A stretch of 64,000 bases of DNA from Devosia sp. Root413D1 (GTDB lineage: Bacteria > Pseudomonadota > Alphaproteobacteria > Rhizobiales > Devosiaceae). The DNA lies in contig NZ_LMEA01000012.1 of NCBI RefSeq assembly GCF_001425235.1, positions 534,343-598,342 on the forward strand, read 5' to 3'. The notes under the pieces are model-generated. The model was not told the origin of the DNA and made no database searches. It saw nothing but the letters and a program-made list of their open reading frames with translations. This document shows, piece by piece, positions 51,876 through 60,801 of the stretch (position 1 is its first letter; every line of letters starts with the position of its first letter). The translations under genes were made by a program, and so were the position numbers.

Positions 51876-52715
51876 ATGTCGTATGCCGATCTCGCCCAGA
51901 CCATCGATGCCGCCTGGGAGGCGCGCACCGAGATCAGCTCCAGTACGCAAGGCGCAGTGCGCGAGGCGGTGGAGACAGCGCTCGAACTGCTCGACAGCGG
52001 CAAGGCGCGCGTTGCCGAGAAGTCTGGCGACGGTTGGACGGTCAATCAATGGCTGAAGAAGGCGGTGCTGCTGAGCTTCCGGCTCAACGACAACGCGGTG
52101 ATCCAGGGCCCCGGTGGCACCACCTGGTGGGACAAGGTGCCCTCGAAGTTCGAAGGCTGGGGCGAGAACCGTTTTCGTGAGGCCGGCTTCCGGGCGGTTC
52201 CCGGCTCCATCGTGCGACGCGGCTCGCATATCGGCCGCGGCGTCGTGCTGATGCCGAGCTTCGTCAATATCGGCGCCTTCGTCGACGAGAACTCGATGGT
52301 CGATGGCTGGGCCACGGTCGGCTCGTGCGCGCAGATCGGCAAGAACGTGCACCTTTCGGGCGGCGTCGGCATCGGCGGCGTGCTGGAGCCGATGCAGGCC
52401 GGCCCGACCATCATCGAGGACAACTGCTTTATCGGCGCCCGCTCCGAGGTGGTCGAGGGCGTGGTGGTCGGCGAGGGCTCGGTGCTGTCGATGGGCGTCT
52501 ATATCGGCGCCTCGACCAAGATCGTCGACCGGGCGACCGGCGAAATCCATATCGGCAAGGTGCCGCCCTACTCCGTGGTGGTCTCGGGCAACCTGCCGGG
52601 CAAGCCGCTCCCCAACGGCCAGCCGGGCCCGAGCCTTTATTGCGCAGTGATCGTCAAGACGGTCGACGCGCAGACGCGGTCGAAGACCGGCATCAACGAG
52701 CTGTTGCGCGACTGA
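51876..52715 (+). CDS. dapD: 2,3,4,5-tetrahydropyridine-2,6-dicarboxylate N-succinyltransferase
   Basis: 279 residues. N-terminal helical domain, then left-handed beta helix with hexapeptide repeats ([26 protein letters not shown]) and the conserved [20 protein letters not shown]. It succinylates tetrahydrodipicolinate in lysine and peptidoglycan precursor synthesis. dapE begins 17 bp downstream. Confidence 0.97.
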   Translation: MSYADLAQTIDAAWEARTEISSSTQGAVREAVETALELLDSGKARVAEKSGDGWTVNQWLKKAVLLSFRLNDNAVIQGPGGTTWWDKVPSKFEGWGENRFREAGFRAVPGSIVRRGSHIGRGVVLMPSFVNIGAFVDENSMVDGWATVGSCAQIGKNVHLSGGVGIGGVLEPMQAGPTIIEDNCFIGARSEVVEGVVVGEGSVLSMGVYIGASTKIVDRATGEIHIGKVPPYSVVVSGNLPGKPLPNGQPGPSLYCAVIVKTVDAQTRSKTGINELLRD

Positions 52716-52732
52716 CAGGGACGGACGAGACA

Positions 52733-53887
52733 ATGACGCTCGCAGAGGGGATCAACCCCGTCCAGCTTCTCGCCGACCTGATCCGCCAGCCCTCAGTCAC
52801 GCCGGAGCTGCATGGCGCGTTCGACGTGCTCGAGGCGGCCTTGGTGCCGCTGGGGTTCAGCTGCGAGCGCGTACGGTTCGAGGGGGATGGGTCCTATCCG
52901 GTCGACAACCTGTTCGCGACGCGCGGCAGCGAGGGCCGGCATCTGCTGTTTGCCGGGCATACCGACGTGGTGCCGCCGGGCGACACGGCGGCTTGGCGGT
53001 ACCAGCCGTTTGCCGCCGAGATCGTTGACGGGACGATCTATGGACGCGGCGCCGCCGACATGAAATCGGGGATCGCGGCGTTTATCGCGGCGATCGCACG
53101 GGCGCCGGAGACTGGGCGCATCTCACTCGCCATCACCAATGATGAGGAAGCCGACGCGGTCAACGGCACCGACAAGCTGATGGCCTGGGCGGAAGCTCAG
53201 GGTCACCGCTTCGATTTCGCCATCGTCGGCGAGCCGAGCGCCACGGCGCGGGTGGGCGACAGCATCAAGGTGGGGCGGCGCGGCTCGCTCAACGGGCAGA
53301 TCCGGGTGACCGGCACGCAGGGGCATGTCGCCTATCCCGACAAGGCCAACAACCCGCTGCCGACGGCGGCGCTGCTGATCGGGGCGCTGACCGGCAAGCT
53401 CGATGACGGCACCGAGCATTTTCCGCCCTCGAACCTCGAATTCACCTCGGCCGATGTCGGCAACGAGACCACCAACGTCATCCCGGCCTCGGTGCTGCTG
53501 CGCTTCAATGTGCGCTACAATGACCGCTGGACGCCGGAGAGCCTGATCGCCGCGATCGAAGAGGTGATCGGGAGCCAGGATTTGCGCGAGTGCAGCGCCG
53601 AGTTCACGGTGGTCGGCCGTCCTTCCCGCTCATTCCTGTCGCCGCTCGGTGGTGGCGTCGAAACGTTGGTCGAGACCATCGCCCGGCGCACCGGCATTCC
53701 GCCGGAACTGTCGACCGGCGGCGGTACGTCGGACGCTCGGTTCATCGCGGAATATTGCCCGGTGGTGGAGTTCGGGCTGCCCGGGCCGACAATGCACAAG
53801 GTGGACGAGAACGTCCGCGTCACCGATGTCGAGGACCTGGCGGCGCTCTATGCGCAGTTCATCGCCGACTACCTGGGGACCGAGTAA
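52733..53887 (+). CDS. dapE: Succinyl-diaminopimelate desuccinylase
   Basis: 384 residues from MTLAEGINPVQLLADLIRQP. M20 metallopeptidase ligands: His in FAGHTDVVPPGD, bridging Asp in GRGAADMKSGIA, Glu pair in TNDEEADAVNGT, and His in PTMHKVDENV near the end; GGGTSDARFI is the DapE signature. It acts in the same pathway as DapD. Confidence 0.97.
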   Translation: MTLAEGINPVQLLADLIRQPSVTPELHGAFDVLEAALVPLGFSCERVRFEGDGSYPVDNLFATRGSEGRHLLFAGHTDVVPPGDTAAWRYQPFAAEIVDGTIYGRGAADMKSGIAAFIAAIARAPETGRISLAITNDEEADAVNGTDKLMAWAEAQGHRFDFAIVGEPSATARVGDSIKVGRRGSLNGQIRVTGTQGHVAYPDKANNPLPTAALLIGALTGKLDDGTEHFPPSNLEFTSADVGNETTNVIPASVLLRFNVRYNDRWTPESLIAAIEEVIGSQDLRECSAEFTVVGRPSRSFLSPLGGGVETLVETIARRTGIPPELSTGGGTSDARFIAEYCPVVEFGLPGPTMHKVDENVRVTDVEDLAALYAQFIADYLGTE

Positions 53888-53990
53888 TGGCAGCAGGCTT
53901 TCTCGGCGCTGTGGGCGTCGCAACGCAGCCGCGTTCGGCCGGGCGCCGGCGAGCGATGAAGCGGCGGCGGGCGTAAGCTGGACCCATGCT

Positions 53991-54434
53991 GTGACCGGCA
54001 TCGTCGTGATGCTGTTGCTGCAGGCAGTGCTGCTGGTGGTGCCGTTTGCCCCTGCACTGCCCGAGGCGTTGCGGGCGGTGGTCGATTTCGCCCTTCTGGC
54101 GCTGGTGATGACAGCGGTGCCGTTCGTCGTGGTCGGCGGCGCCGGGCTGCTGCTCGATAAGCGCGATCGGCTGCCGGCGCTGTTTCTGTTTCTCGCGGTG
54201 GTGCTGGCGCTGAGCCAGCTCGTCGGCATCATCCTCGGGGCGTTCGGGGTCGGTGCCGGTACGGCGATGATCGGCATCCTCGGCTATTTCTCGGCTCGGG
54301 CGGCGAAGAGCCTGTTTGGCGTCGGCTGGGGCGGCGCCATACTGATCGGCGTGCTGGTGGCACTCGGCACCTTCGCCGCGAGCTTCCTGCTGCTGGCGCT
54401 GCCGACCGGGCAGGCGATGATGGCGGCGCCGTGA
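53991..54434 (+). CDS. Small membrane protein of unknown function (1 of 3)
   Basis: 147 residues from GTG at 53991; the start is uncertain, and ATG at 54009 is possible. About four hydrophobic helices and no soluble domain; no family recognised. It overlaps the next gene by 4 bp (GTGA), and that overlaps the third, so the three form a coupled membrane set after dapE. Confidence 0.65.
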   Translation: MTGIVVMLLLQAVLLVVPFAPALPEALRAVVDFALLALVMTAVPFVVVGGAGLLLDKRDRLPALFLFLAVVLALSQLVGIILGAFGVGAGTAMIGILGYFSARAAKSLFGVGWGGAILIGVLVALGTFAASFLLLALPTGQAMMAAP

Positions 54435-54970
54435 ACGCCTTCGGCGAGCTGTGGCGCGCCATTGTCGGCTGGCTCGACCTGTTGGCGGCTCGCCCCGGCG
54501 CGGCGCAGAAATTTAACCTCACCGGTCTCGGCCTCATCAATGCCACCGGCTGTTTCTTTGCCGTGGTGCTGGCACTGATCCTCATCGAGAGTTCGCTCAG
54601 CGGCTTTCCCGGCTGGGCGACGGTCGTCCTCAGCCTTGTCGCCAATGCCCTGCAGCTCGGCGTCGTATGGGTGGTGATCGCAGTAACGGCGCGGGTGTTA
54701 CGGACGCCTTCCGTGGCGATGGCCGTGCCCGCCACCTACGCTGTGGCGTTCATCCTCGGGCTGTCGCTGCCGCTGGCCTATCTCTGCGGATCGAACATTC
54801 TCACGGCGACGCTCGGGGTCATCGGCTTTATGCTGTTCCGGGTGGCGCGCGAGGTCGGCAAACTCAGGATCGGCATTTCCGCCGCGTTTGCCATTCTTTC
54901 GATTGTCGCGCTTGTCGCCACCCGAGTCGGGCTCTACATGCTGACCACCGGACTGAACGGGGTCGGCTAG
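54431..54970 (+). CDS. Membrane protein of unknown function (2 of 3)
   Basis: 179 residues, GTG start overlapping the previous stop. Roughly five helices (GCFFAVVLALILIESSLSGF, AVPATYAVAFILGLSLPLAY). I recognise no domain. The same scale and coupling as the neighbours suggests a membrane complex or related paralogues, though sequence similarity among the three is not obvious. Confidence 0.7.
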   Translation: MNAFGELWRAIVGWLDLLAARPGAAQKFNLTGLGLINATGCFFAVVLALILIESSLSGFPGWATVVLSLVANALQLGVVWVVIAVTARVLRTPSVAMAVPATYAVAFILGLSLPLAYLCGSNILTATLGVIGFMLFRVAREVGKLRIGISAAFAILSIVALVATRVGLYMLTTGLNGVG

Positions 54971-55575
54971 TGCCTGAACGCAGCAACGATATCTGGAACG
55001 AGGTGGCCTCGGCCGCCCGCGGCGTTGTGGCGCTGGTGATCGGTGACCGCCGGGCCAATGGCTATTTCGACTTCTCCGATCGCGGGCTGGTCGGCAGCTT
55101 CATCGCCTTCCTGGTGGTGGCGCTGCTCAACACCGCGGTGCCGCTGGTGCTGGGCGTGCCCGGAACGAGCGGTACGGCGTTCCGGGCCATTGCCACGGTG
55201 ATTATCGTGCTGGCGCTGCAGATCGGCGCGGCGGCCCTGGTGCTGCGCCAGCTGAAGCGGTCCGATGCGCTGGTGCCCTACATCGTGGTCGACAACTGGG
55301 CGACCTTTTTCCTGACCATCGCCACGACGCTGCTCGGACTGGTGGGCGCCGGCGGCGAGCTGATGTTCATCGCCACGGGCATCGTGATCATCATCATCAT
55401 GATCAACATCGCCCGGCTCATCCTGACGCTGACGCCCTGGCAGATCGCCTCATTCCTCGTGGTGCAACTGATCAGCGGCGTGATTGCACTGTTCGTGGTG
55501 AGCGCGGTGTTCCCGCTGTCGCCGGAGCAGTTGGCCGAACTGACGGCCGGCGCTGGAGCGGCTACGGCCCCCTGA
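54970..55575 (+). CDS. Membrane protein of unknown function (3 of 3)
   Basis: 201 residues, GTG start sharing one base with the previous TAG. After a soluble N-terminus (DRRANGYFDFSDRGLVGSF) there are about five helices, one strikingly isoleucine-rich (GIVIIIIMINIARLIL). The N-terminal WNEVASAARGVVALVIGDRR is repeated in layout by a few uncharacterised alphaproteobacterial proteins, as far as I recall. Convergent with truA, 7 bp away. Confidence 0.7.
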   Translation: MPERSNDIWNEVASAARGVVALVIGDRRANGYFDFSDRGLVGSFIAFLVVALLNTAVPLVLGVPGTSGTAFRAIATVIIVLALQIGAAALVLRQLKRSDALVPYIVVDNWATFFLTIATTLLGLVGAGGELMFIATGIVIIIIMINIARLILTLTPWQIASFLVVQLISGVIALFVVSAVFPLSPEQLAELTAGAGAATAP

Positions 55576-55582
55576 AGCGCTG

Positions 55583-56320
55583 TCAGTAATCCACCTTGGT
55601 GAGGTAGAGCCCGTCGGGCGGGGCGAGCGGGCCGCAGCGGGCGCGATCGCGCGCATCGAGGGCAGCGCGGAAATCGCTTGGGCGCCATTTGCCGTCGCCC
55701 ACCAGCTTCAGTGAGCCGACCATCGAGCGCACCTGCGAATGGAGGAAGCTCCGCGCCTTGGCGGTGACGATGATCATCTCGGCCTGCCGCGACACGGTGA
55801 AGATGTCGAGAGTGCGATCGGGCGACTTGGCCTGGCACTCGGCGGCGCGGAAGGTGGTGAAGTCGTGCTTGCCGAGGATCAGCTGCGCCGCCCTGTGCAT
55901 CGCATCGGCATCGAGAGGCACCGGCACGTGCCAGACGCGGCCAGCATCGAGGCCGGGCCGGGCACGTCGGTTGAGGATGCGGTATTCGTAGTGCCGGGCG
56001 ATGGCCGAGAAGCGGGCCTCGAAGCTTTCATCGACGCGATCGGCAGTGAGAATGGCCACCGGGTGCGGCTTGGTGTGATAGTTCAGCGCCTCGCGCACCT
56101 TGAATGGATCCCAGTCGCGCTCGAGGTCGAAATGCACCACCTGGCCGAGGGCATGCACGCCCGCATCGGTGCGACCGGCGGCCTGGGTGACGACGCTTTC
56201 ACCGGAAAAGCGCTCGATCGCCTCCTCGAGCAGCTGCTGCACGGAGAGATCGCCCGCCTGCCGCTGCCAGCCGCAGAAGGGGCGGCCGTCGTATTCGATC
56301 GAGAGACGGTAGCGGGGCAT
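55583..56320 (-). CDS. truA: tRNA pseudouridine(38-40) synthase
   Basis: 245 residues from [20 protein letters not shown]. Catalytic Asp in [16 protein letters not shown] near residue 52; C-terminal [18 protein letters not shown] is the TruA signature. It modifies the anticodon stem-loop of tRNAs. Begins 16 bp after the fmt stop in the def-fmt-truA unit. Confidence 0.96.
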   Translation of the reverse strand: MPRYRLSIEYDGRPFCGWQRQAGDLSVQQLLEEAIERFSGESVVTQAAGRTDAGVHALGQVVHFDLERDWDPFKVREALNYHTKPHPVAILTADRVDESFEARFSAIARHYEYRILNRRARPGLDAGRVWHVPVPLDADAMHRAAQLILGKHDFTTFRAAECQAKSPDRTLDIFTVSRQAEMIIVTAKARSFLHSQVRSMVGSLKLVGDGKWRPSDFRAALDARDRARCGPLAPPDGLYLTKVDY

Positions 56321-56336
56321 CGCTAGAAAGGCCCCC

Positions 56337-57257
56337 TCACGATGCCCGCTCCGGCAACGCCCCTGCCCCACGCAGGAACGTCGCGGCGTCCATGGCGCCC
56401 TTACCTTCGCGCTGCACCATGGTGAGGCGGACGGCGCCGGCGCCGCAGGCGATGGTGAGGTCGGGAAGGATGGTGCCCGGGGCGCCCTCTGCGGCGACCA
56501 GCGTCGAGCGCAGCGCCTTGATGCGGGTGGGCGTGCCGTTAAGGCTCAGCTCGAACCAGGCGCCGGGGAATGGCGAGAGGCCGCGGATCAGGTTGTGCAC
56601 CTCGCTCGCGGGCTTCGTCCAATCGATGCGGGCCTCGGCCTTGTCGATCTTACTGGCGTAGGTAACGCCCGCTTCCGGCTGTGGGGTGAAATGCAGGCTG
56701 CCACGGTCGAGCGCGGCGAGCGCCCGGCCCATCAGGTCGGCGCCGACCAGCATCATCCGGTCGTGCAGCTCGCCCGAGGTCATGTCGGGACCGATGGGCA
56801 TTTCCTCGATCAGGCCGACGGCGCCGGTATCGAGGCCCTCGTCCATCTGCATCACCATGATGCCGGTGCGCGCGTCGCCCGCCATGACCGCCCGCTGGAT
56901 CGGCGCGGCGCCGCGCCAGCGCGGCAGCAGCGAGCCATGGAGGTTGAGGCAGCCGAGCCGCGGGGCCTCGAGGATTGGCTTAGGCAGGATCAGGCCATAG
57001 GCGACGACCACCCCCACATCAGCATCGAGCGAGGCAAACACCTCCTGCTCGGGCGCCTGCTTCAGCGAGCGCGGGGTGAACACCGGGATGCCGAAGCCCT
57101 CGGCCGCCTCATGCACCGGCGACTTACGCTCCGCCTGGCCGCGGCCGGCGGGTTTTGGCGCACGCGTATAGACGGCGACCACCTCGTGGCCGGTCGAGAC
57201 GATCTCGGTGAGGGTGGGCACGGCGAATTCCGGCGTGCCCATGAAGATGATTTTCAT
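56337..57257 (-). CDS. fmt: Methionyl-tRNA formyltransferase
   Basis: 306 residues from [20 protein letters not shown]. Folate-binding and catalytic segment [20 protein letters not shown] near 109-128 and SGELHDRM; C-terminal OB-fold domain. It formylates initiator Met-tRNA and pairs functionally with def, encoded 143 bp upstream. Confidence 0.96.
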   Translation of the reverse strand: MKIIFMGTPEFAVPTLTEIVSTGHEVVAVYTRAPKPAGRGQAERKSPVHEAAEGFGIPVFTPRSLKQAPEQEVFASLDADVGVVVAYGLILPKPILEAPRLGCLNLHGSLLPRWRGAAPIQRAVMAGDARTGIMVMQMDEGLDTGAVGLIEEMPIGPDMTSGELHDRMMLVGADLMGRALAALDRGSLHFTPQPEAGVTYASKIDKAEARIDWTKPASEVHNLIRGLSPFPGAWFELSLNGTPTRIKALRSTLVAAEGAPGTILPDLTIACGAGAVRLTMVQREGKGAMDAATFLRGAGALPERAS

Positions 57258-57289
57258 ACGACCTCTCAGTCGGGATTTCGGGAGGCGCC

Positions 57290-57393
57290 GATGTTGGTGG
57301 TCGCCCCCTCCACCAGCTTCGCTGGTCCCCACGCGGTGAAGGCCTGAGGCCTTCATCCGCCTCCCCCGCTACGCAGGGGAGGACCACCGAGAG
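57290..57393. repeat. Palindromic intergenic repeat between def and fmt
   Basis: GGTGGTCGCCCCCTCC and GGGGAGGACCACC pair over about 100 bp, enclosing smaller hairpins CCACCAGC TTC GCTGGT and AAGGCCTGAGGCCTT. It sits inside the def-fmt operon and may give differential mRNA stability. Confidence 0.65.
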
Positions 57394-57400
57394 TCCAAGC

Positions 57401-57922
57401 TCAGCCCGCTTTCTTGGCGAGGCGCTCGGCCTTCTGGAACTTCTTCAGCACGCGGTCGCGCTTCAGCCGGCTCAGGTAGTCGATGTAGAGCACGCCATCG
57501 AGGTGATCGAGCTCGTGCTGGACGCAGACCGCCAGGCGATCCTTGGCGTCGAGCTCCACTTCCTTGCCGTCGAGATCGGTGTAGCGGACGGTGACCTCAG
57601 CCGGACGCTCGACATCATAGTAGAGCTCGGGGATGGAGAGGCAGCCTTCCTCGGTGGTGACGGTCTCTTCGGAGTATTTGAGAATCTCGGGGTTGATCAT
57701 GACCAGCGGCGCGGCCGGCTCGTCTTCCTTGGCGAGGTCCATGACGACGATACGTTTCAGCTCGCCGATCTGCGGCGCGGCGAGGCCAATGCCCGGCGCG
57801 TCGTACATGGTTTCGAGCATGTCCTTGGCGAGCTGCTTGATGCCATCGTCGATCTTCTCGATCGGCTCTGCAATGGCGCGCAGGCGCTCGTCGGGCAGGA
57901 TCAGGATGGGGCGCTTGGCCAT
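57401..57922 (-). CDS. def: Peptide deformylase
   Basis: 173 residues. Motif 1 [10 protein letters not shown] near residue 45, motif 2 [12 protein letters not shown] near 92 with the metal Cys, motif 3 [18 protein letters not shown] near 136 with the His-His-Glu site. It removes formyl from new protein N-termini. First gene of def-fmt-truA. Confidence 0.97.
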   Translation of the reverse strand: MAKRPILILPDERLRAIAEPIEKIDDGIKQLAKDMLETMYDAPGIGLAAPQIGELKRIVVMDLAKEDEPAAPLVMINPEILKYSEETVTTEEGCLSIPELYYDVERPAEVTVRYTDLDGKEVELDAKDRLAVCVQHELDHLDGVLYIDYLSRLKRDRVLKKFQKAERLAKKAG

Positions 57923-58072
57923 GAACGTTCAGTCCTTCATCGGGGGTTGCCGCTGAATATGGTATTTCCCGGGCGCCGGTCAACGGCCAGCCGGTTTACG
58001 CTCTGTTTACGCCAATTGCGGCGCCGAAGAACAATGCGGGAACAACGGCGTCGAATCGTGTAAGCTGAGGCG

Positions 58073-59251
58073 ATGGATCGAGTGCTTTTCGTCATCGCCG
58101 ACTTCCCCGTCACGCTTGAGATCGCCGCCTATGCGGCTGTGGGAGTCGTCGCGGCCCTCTTGGTGGCGCTGCTCGTCGTGGTGGTGCGCCAGTCGCGCGC
58201 CCGGGCGGAAGAGGCAGAGCAGCGCGCCGAAGAGGCAGCCGCGGCGCAGCTCAAGGCGCAGGAGACCGAGCGCTACATCGCCGACATGGTTCGCGTGCAG
58301 TCGGAGATGACCGGCCGGATGCAGACGATGAGCGAGATTTTTGGCTCGCGCACCTCCGACCTGGCACGGCTGGTGAACGAACGGCTCGACAGCCAGGGCC
58401 AGCGCATCGGCGCGGTCATGCAGGAGAGCAACGTCAAGACCAACGAGAGCCTGGCGAAGCTCCAGGAACGGCTGGCGGTGATCGACCGGGCGCAATCCAA
58501 CATCACCCAGCTCAGCCAGAATGTGGTGTCGCTGCAGTCGATCCTCGCCAACAAGCAGACGCGCGGCGCGTTCGGCCAGGGCCGGATGGAAGCGATCATC
58601 GGCGATGGGCTGGCGCAGAACGCCTATGCGTTCCAGGCGACGCTGTCGAACGGCAGCCGCCCCGATGCGCTGGTCTATATGCCGAACGGGGCGCCGTCGC
58701 TGGTGATCGACGCCAAGTTCCCGCTGGAGAGCTGGCAGGGCTTTTCAGGTGCCGGTGACGGCGAGGACCCGCGTTTCGCGGCCAGCCGGTTCCGCAACGA
58801 CATGGGCGTCCATATCAAGGCGATCTCGGAAAAATACCTGATCGCCGGGGAGACCGCTGACACGGCCTTCCTGTTCGTGCCGTCGGAATCGATCTTTGCG
58901 GACCTGCACGAACATTTCGAGGATGTGGTGCAGCGTGCGCTGAAGGCGCGCATCGTCATCGTCTCGCCGTCAATCCTGATGCTGTCCATCCAGGTGGTGC
59001 AGGCGCTGCTGCGCGACGTAAAGATGCGCGAAGAGGCCTATCGCATCCAGACCGAGGTGCGGGCGCTATTGACCGATGTCGGCCGGCTGGACGAGCGGGT
59101 GCGCAAGCTCCAGACCCACTTCACCCAGGCCGCCGGGGATATCGGCGACATCGTCACCTCGTCCTCGAAGATCGTGAAGCGCGGCGAGCGGATCGAGGCG
59201 ATGGAGTTCGATGAAGCCCGGCCGGAGCCGCAGCGGCTCGCCGGCGAATAG
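58073..59251 (+). CDS. rmuC: DNA recombination protein RmuC homologue
   Basis: 392 residues. N-terminal membrane anchor (AAVGVVAALLVALLVVVV), a coiled coil at about 45-165 (AEEAEQRAEEAAAAQLKAQE), then the RmuC nuclease-like domain with ALVYMPNGAPSLVIDAKFPL, FLFVPSESIFADLHEHFEDV and IVIVSPSILMLSIQVVQALL. RmuC limits inversions at short repeats. Divergent from def with a gap of 150 bp. Confidence 0.95.
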   Translation: MDRVLFVIADFPVTLEIAAYAAVGVVAALLVALLVVVVRQSRARAEEAEQRAEEAAAAQLKAQETERYIADMVRVQSEMTGRMQTMSEIFGSRTSDLARLVNERLDSQGQRIGAVMQESNVKTNESLAKLQERLAVIDRAQSNITQLSQNVVSLQSILANKQTRGAFGQGRMEAIIGDGLAQNAYAFQATLSNGSRPDALVYMPNGAPSLVIDAKFPLESWQGFSGAGDGEDPRFAASRFRNDMGVHIKAISEKYLIAGETADTAFLFVPSESIFADLHEHFEDVVQRALKARIVIVSPSILMLSIQVVQALLRDVKMREEAYRIQTEVRALLTDVGRLDERVRKLQTHFTQAAGDIGDIVTSSSKIVKRGERIEAMEFDEARPEPQRLAGE

Positions 59252-59346
59252 CCTGCTCACATCGCCTCACAAGCGTGCGAGCGTCATCCCCAAGTCCGGT
59301 TGCACGCCTTAGCCTCCCTCGCGTCAAAATGCAGGAGGACGGCGAA

Positions 59347-60228
59347 ATGGACGAGAGGGATACACCCCAGATCTCGCAGGAGATGATTAATCTCTTCGAC
59401 GACTACACCCACCTGAGCCTCGACCGCCGTAAGTTCATGGACAATCTCGCCAAGCTCGCAGGCTCGATGAGCGCGGCGACGGTGGCAGCGGCGCTGATGG
59501 CATCAAACGCCAAGGCGCAGGGTCTGGTGCCGGAGGACGATGCGCGGCTGGTTGTCGAGGACGTGACCTATCCGGGCGCGAAAGGCGAGATGCGCGGCTA
59601 CCTCGCCTACCCTGCCGAGGGCGGACCGTTCGGAGCGGTGATCGTGGTGCACGAGAATCGCGGGCTCAATGCGCACACCAGGGACGTGGCGCGGCGCGTG
59701 GCGCTCGAGGGCTTCGTGGCGCTGGCGCCCGACTTCCTCTCCGACCTCGGCGGCACGCCCGCCGACGAGGAGGCGGCGCGGCCGATGTTCCAGCAGTTGC
59801 CGGCGGCAGACGTGGCGGCCAATGGTGTCGCGACCATCGCCTGGCTGAAGACCCATGCGAAGGTCAACGGCAAGGTCGGCGCCATGGGCTTCTGCTGGGG
59901 CGGCGGCACGGTCAATAACCTCGCGACAGTGGCGCCCGACCTCCTCGCGGCGGTGCCCTACTATGGCGGGCAACCGGATGCCGCGGCGGTGCCCAACATC
60001 AAGGCCAAGGTGATGGCGCACTATGGCGGGCTCGATGAGCGGATCAACGCCGGCATCCCCGCCTTCGAGGCAGCGCTGAAGGCCGCCGGGATCGACCACC
60101 AGATCTTCATCTACGAGGGCGCCAACCACGCCTTCAACAACGACACCTCGGCCGCGCGCTACAGCAAGGAAGCGTCCGACCTGGCCTGGTCGCGAACGAT
60201 CGGGCTGTTCCGCGAGGTGCTCGCCTGA
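59347..60228 (+). CDS. Exported dienelactone hydrolase family protein
   Basis: 293 residues from ATG at 59347 with AGGAGG upstream. N-terminal export segment after DRRKFMDNLAKLAGSMSAAT, with probable cleavage after AKAQ, a Tat-like arrangement. Catalytic Cys in GAMGFCWGGGTVNNL near 180, Asp in HYGGLDERINAG and His in EGANHAFNND complete the dienelactone hydrolase triad. The substrate is unknown; no aromatic catabolic genes adjoin. Confidence 0.9.
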   Translation: MDERDTPQISQEMINLFDDYTHLSLDRRKFMDNLAKLAGSMSAATVAAALMASNAKAQGLVPEDDARLVVEDVTYPGAKGEMRGYLAYPAEGGPFGAVIVVHENRGLNAHTRDVARRVALEGFVALAPDFLSDLGGTPADEEAARPMFQQLPAADVAANGVATIAWLKTHAKVNGKVGAMGFCWGGGTVNNLATVAPDLLAAVPYYGGQPDAAAVPNIKAKVMAHYGGLDERINAGIPAFEAALKAAGIDHQIFIYEGANHAFNNDTSAARYSKEASDLAWSRTIGLFREVLA

Positions 60229-60289
60229 GCGCAGCCGGAGAGCGCGGGGACGGAGGTGCGCCCCTGCGCCACAAGAAAGCTCGGAGAGC

Positions 60290-60313
60290 GCCTTCTCCCA
60301 CGTGGGAGAAGGC
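60290..60313. terminator. Bidirectional terminator, perfect palindrome
   Basis: GCCTTCTCCCAC immediately followed by its reverse complement GTGGGAGAAGGC, between the convergent hydrolase and DUF1127 genes. No long T-run. Confidence 0.65.
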
Positions 60314-60322
60314 AGCCGGCCG

Positions 60323-60520
60323 TTACTTCCGCCAGCGCAGCGGATCGTCGATCGGCCGAGGCGATGGTGGCAGGCCGATATCGCGCCGGAGGCTGTCGGG
60401 GAGTTGCGGCTCACGGCGCAGTTTTCCCCAGCGGATCCAGGATAGCAGCCAGTTTCGCCAGCCGGGGCGACGGGCAACGTCGCGGCTGGAAGCGGGGGCA
60501 GTGGCCTCAGATTCTGTCAT
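60323..60520 (-). CDS. Small DUF1127-like protein
   Basis: 65 residues from MTESEATAPASSRDVARRPG. The tail WIRWGKLRREPQLPDSLRRD IGLPP matches the DUF1127 pattern (R-x-L-x-x-M/LD...LRDIGL), small basic proteins linked in some rhizobiales to phosphate or RNA metabolism. The frame extends upstream by 36 codons but the family starts here. Confidence 0.7.
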   Translation of the reverse strand: MTESEATAPASSRDVARRPGWRNWLLSWIRWGKLRREPQLPDSLRRDIGLPPSPRPIDDPLRWRK

Positions 60521-60575
60521 AGCCAAGCAGGCGCGTGGCGCCTGTCTCCTTGTTACGAGGGGAAGGCGCCAGCGA

Positions 60576-60761
60576 ATGAAAAAGGCCCTCGGCCCGGCGA
60601 TATCCGCCGGAGCCTGGGCCTTTGCCATCGTAGCGATGTGGTTAGAGGTGCGCCGGCAAGCGGCGGCTAAGCCCTATCGTCGGCGCATCACAAAACTCGC
60701 AGACATGGTCCATACCTCCATCGACCGCGGCACTGAGCGCCACGGACAACATGGAAGCTAG
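60576..60761 (+). CDS. Small hypothetical protein with one hydrophobic segment
   Basis: 61 residues, MKKALGPAISAGAWAFAIVA MWLEVRRQAAAKPYRR, one membrane-spanning helix followed by a basic tail. GAGGGGAAGG is a good ribosome binding site about 8 bases upstream. Divergent from the DUF1127 gene. No family recognised. Confidence 0.5.
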   Translation: MKKALGPAISAGAWAFAIVAMWLEVRRQAAAKPYRRRITKLADMVHTSIDRGTERHGQHGS

Positions 60762-60801
60762 GCGGCCTGTCCGCTCGACGCAAGGCCGCCGCCGCGCGGA
60801 G

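Noticed and set aside
53887..53976. A 29-codon frame beginning in the dapE stop region
   Set aside because: Very basic low-complexity peptide, no ribosome site and no homology.
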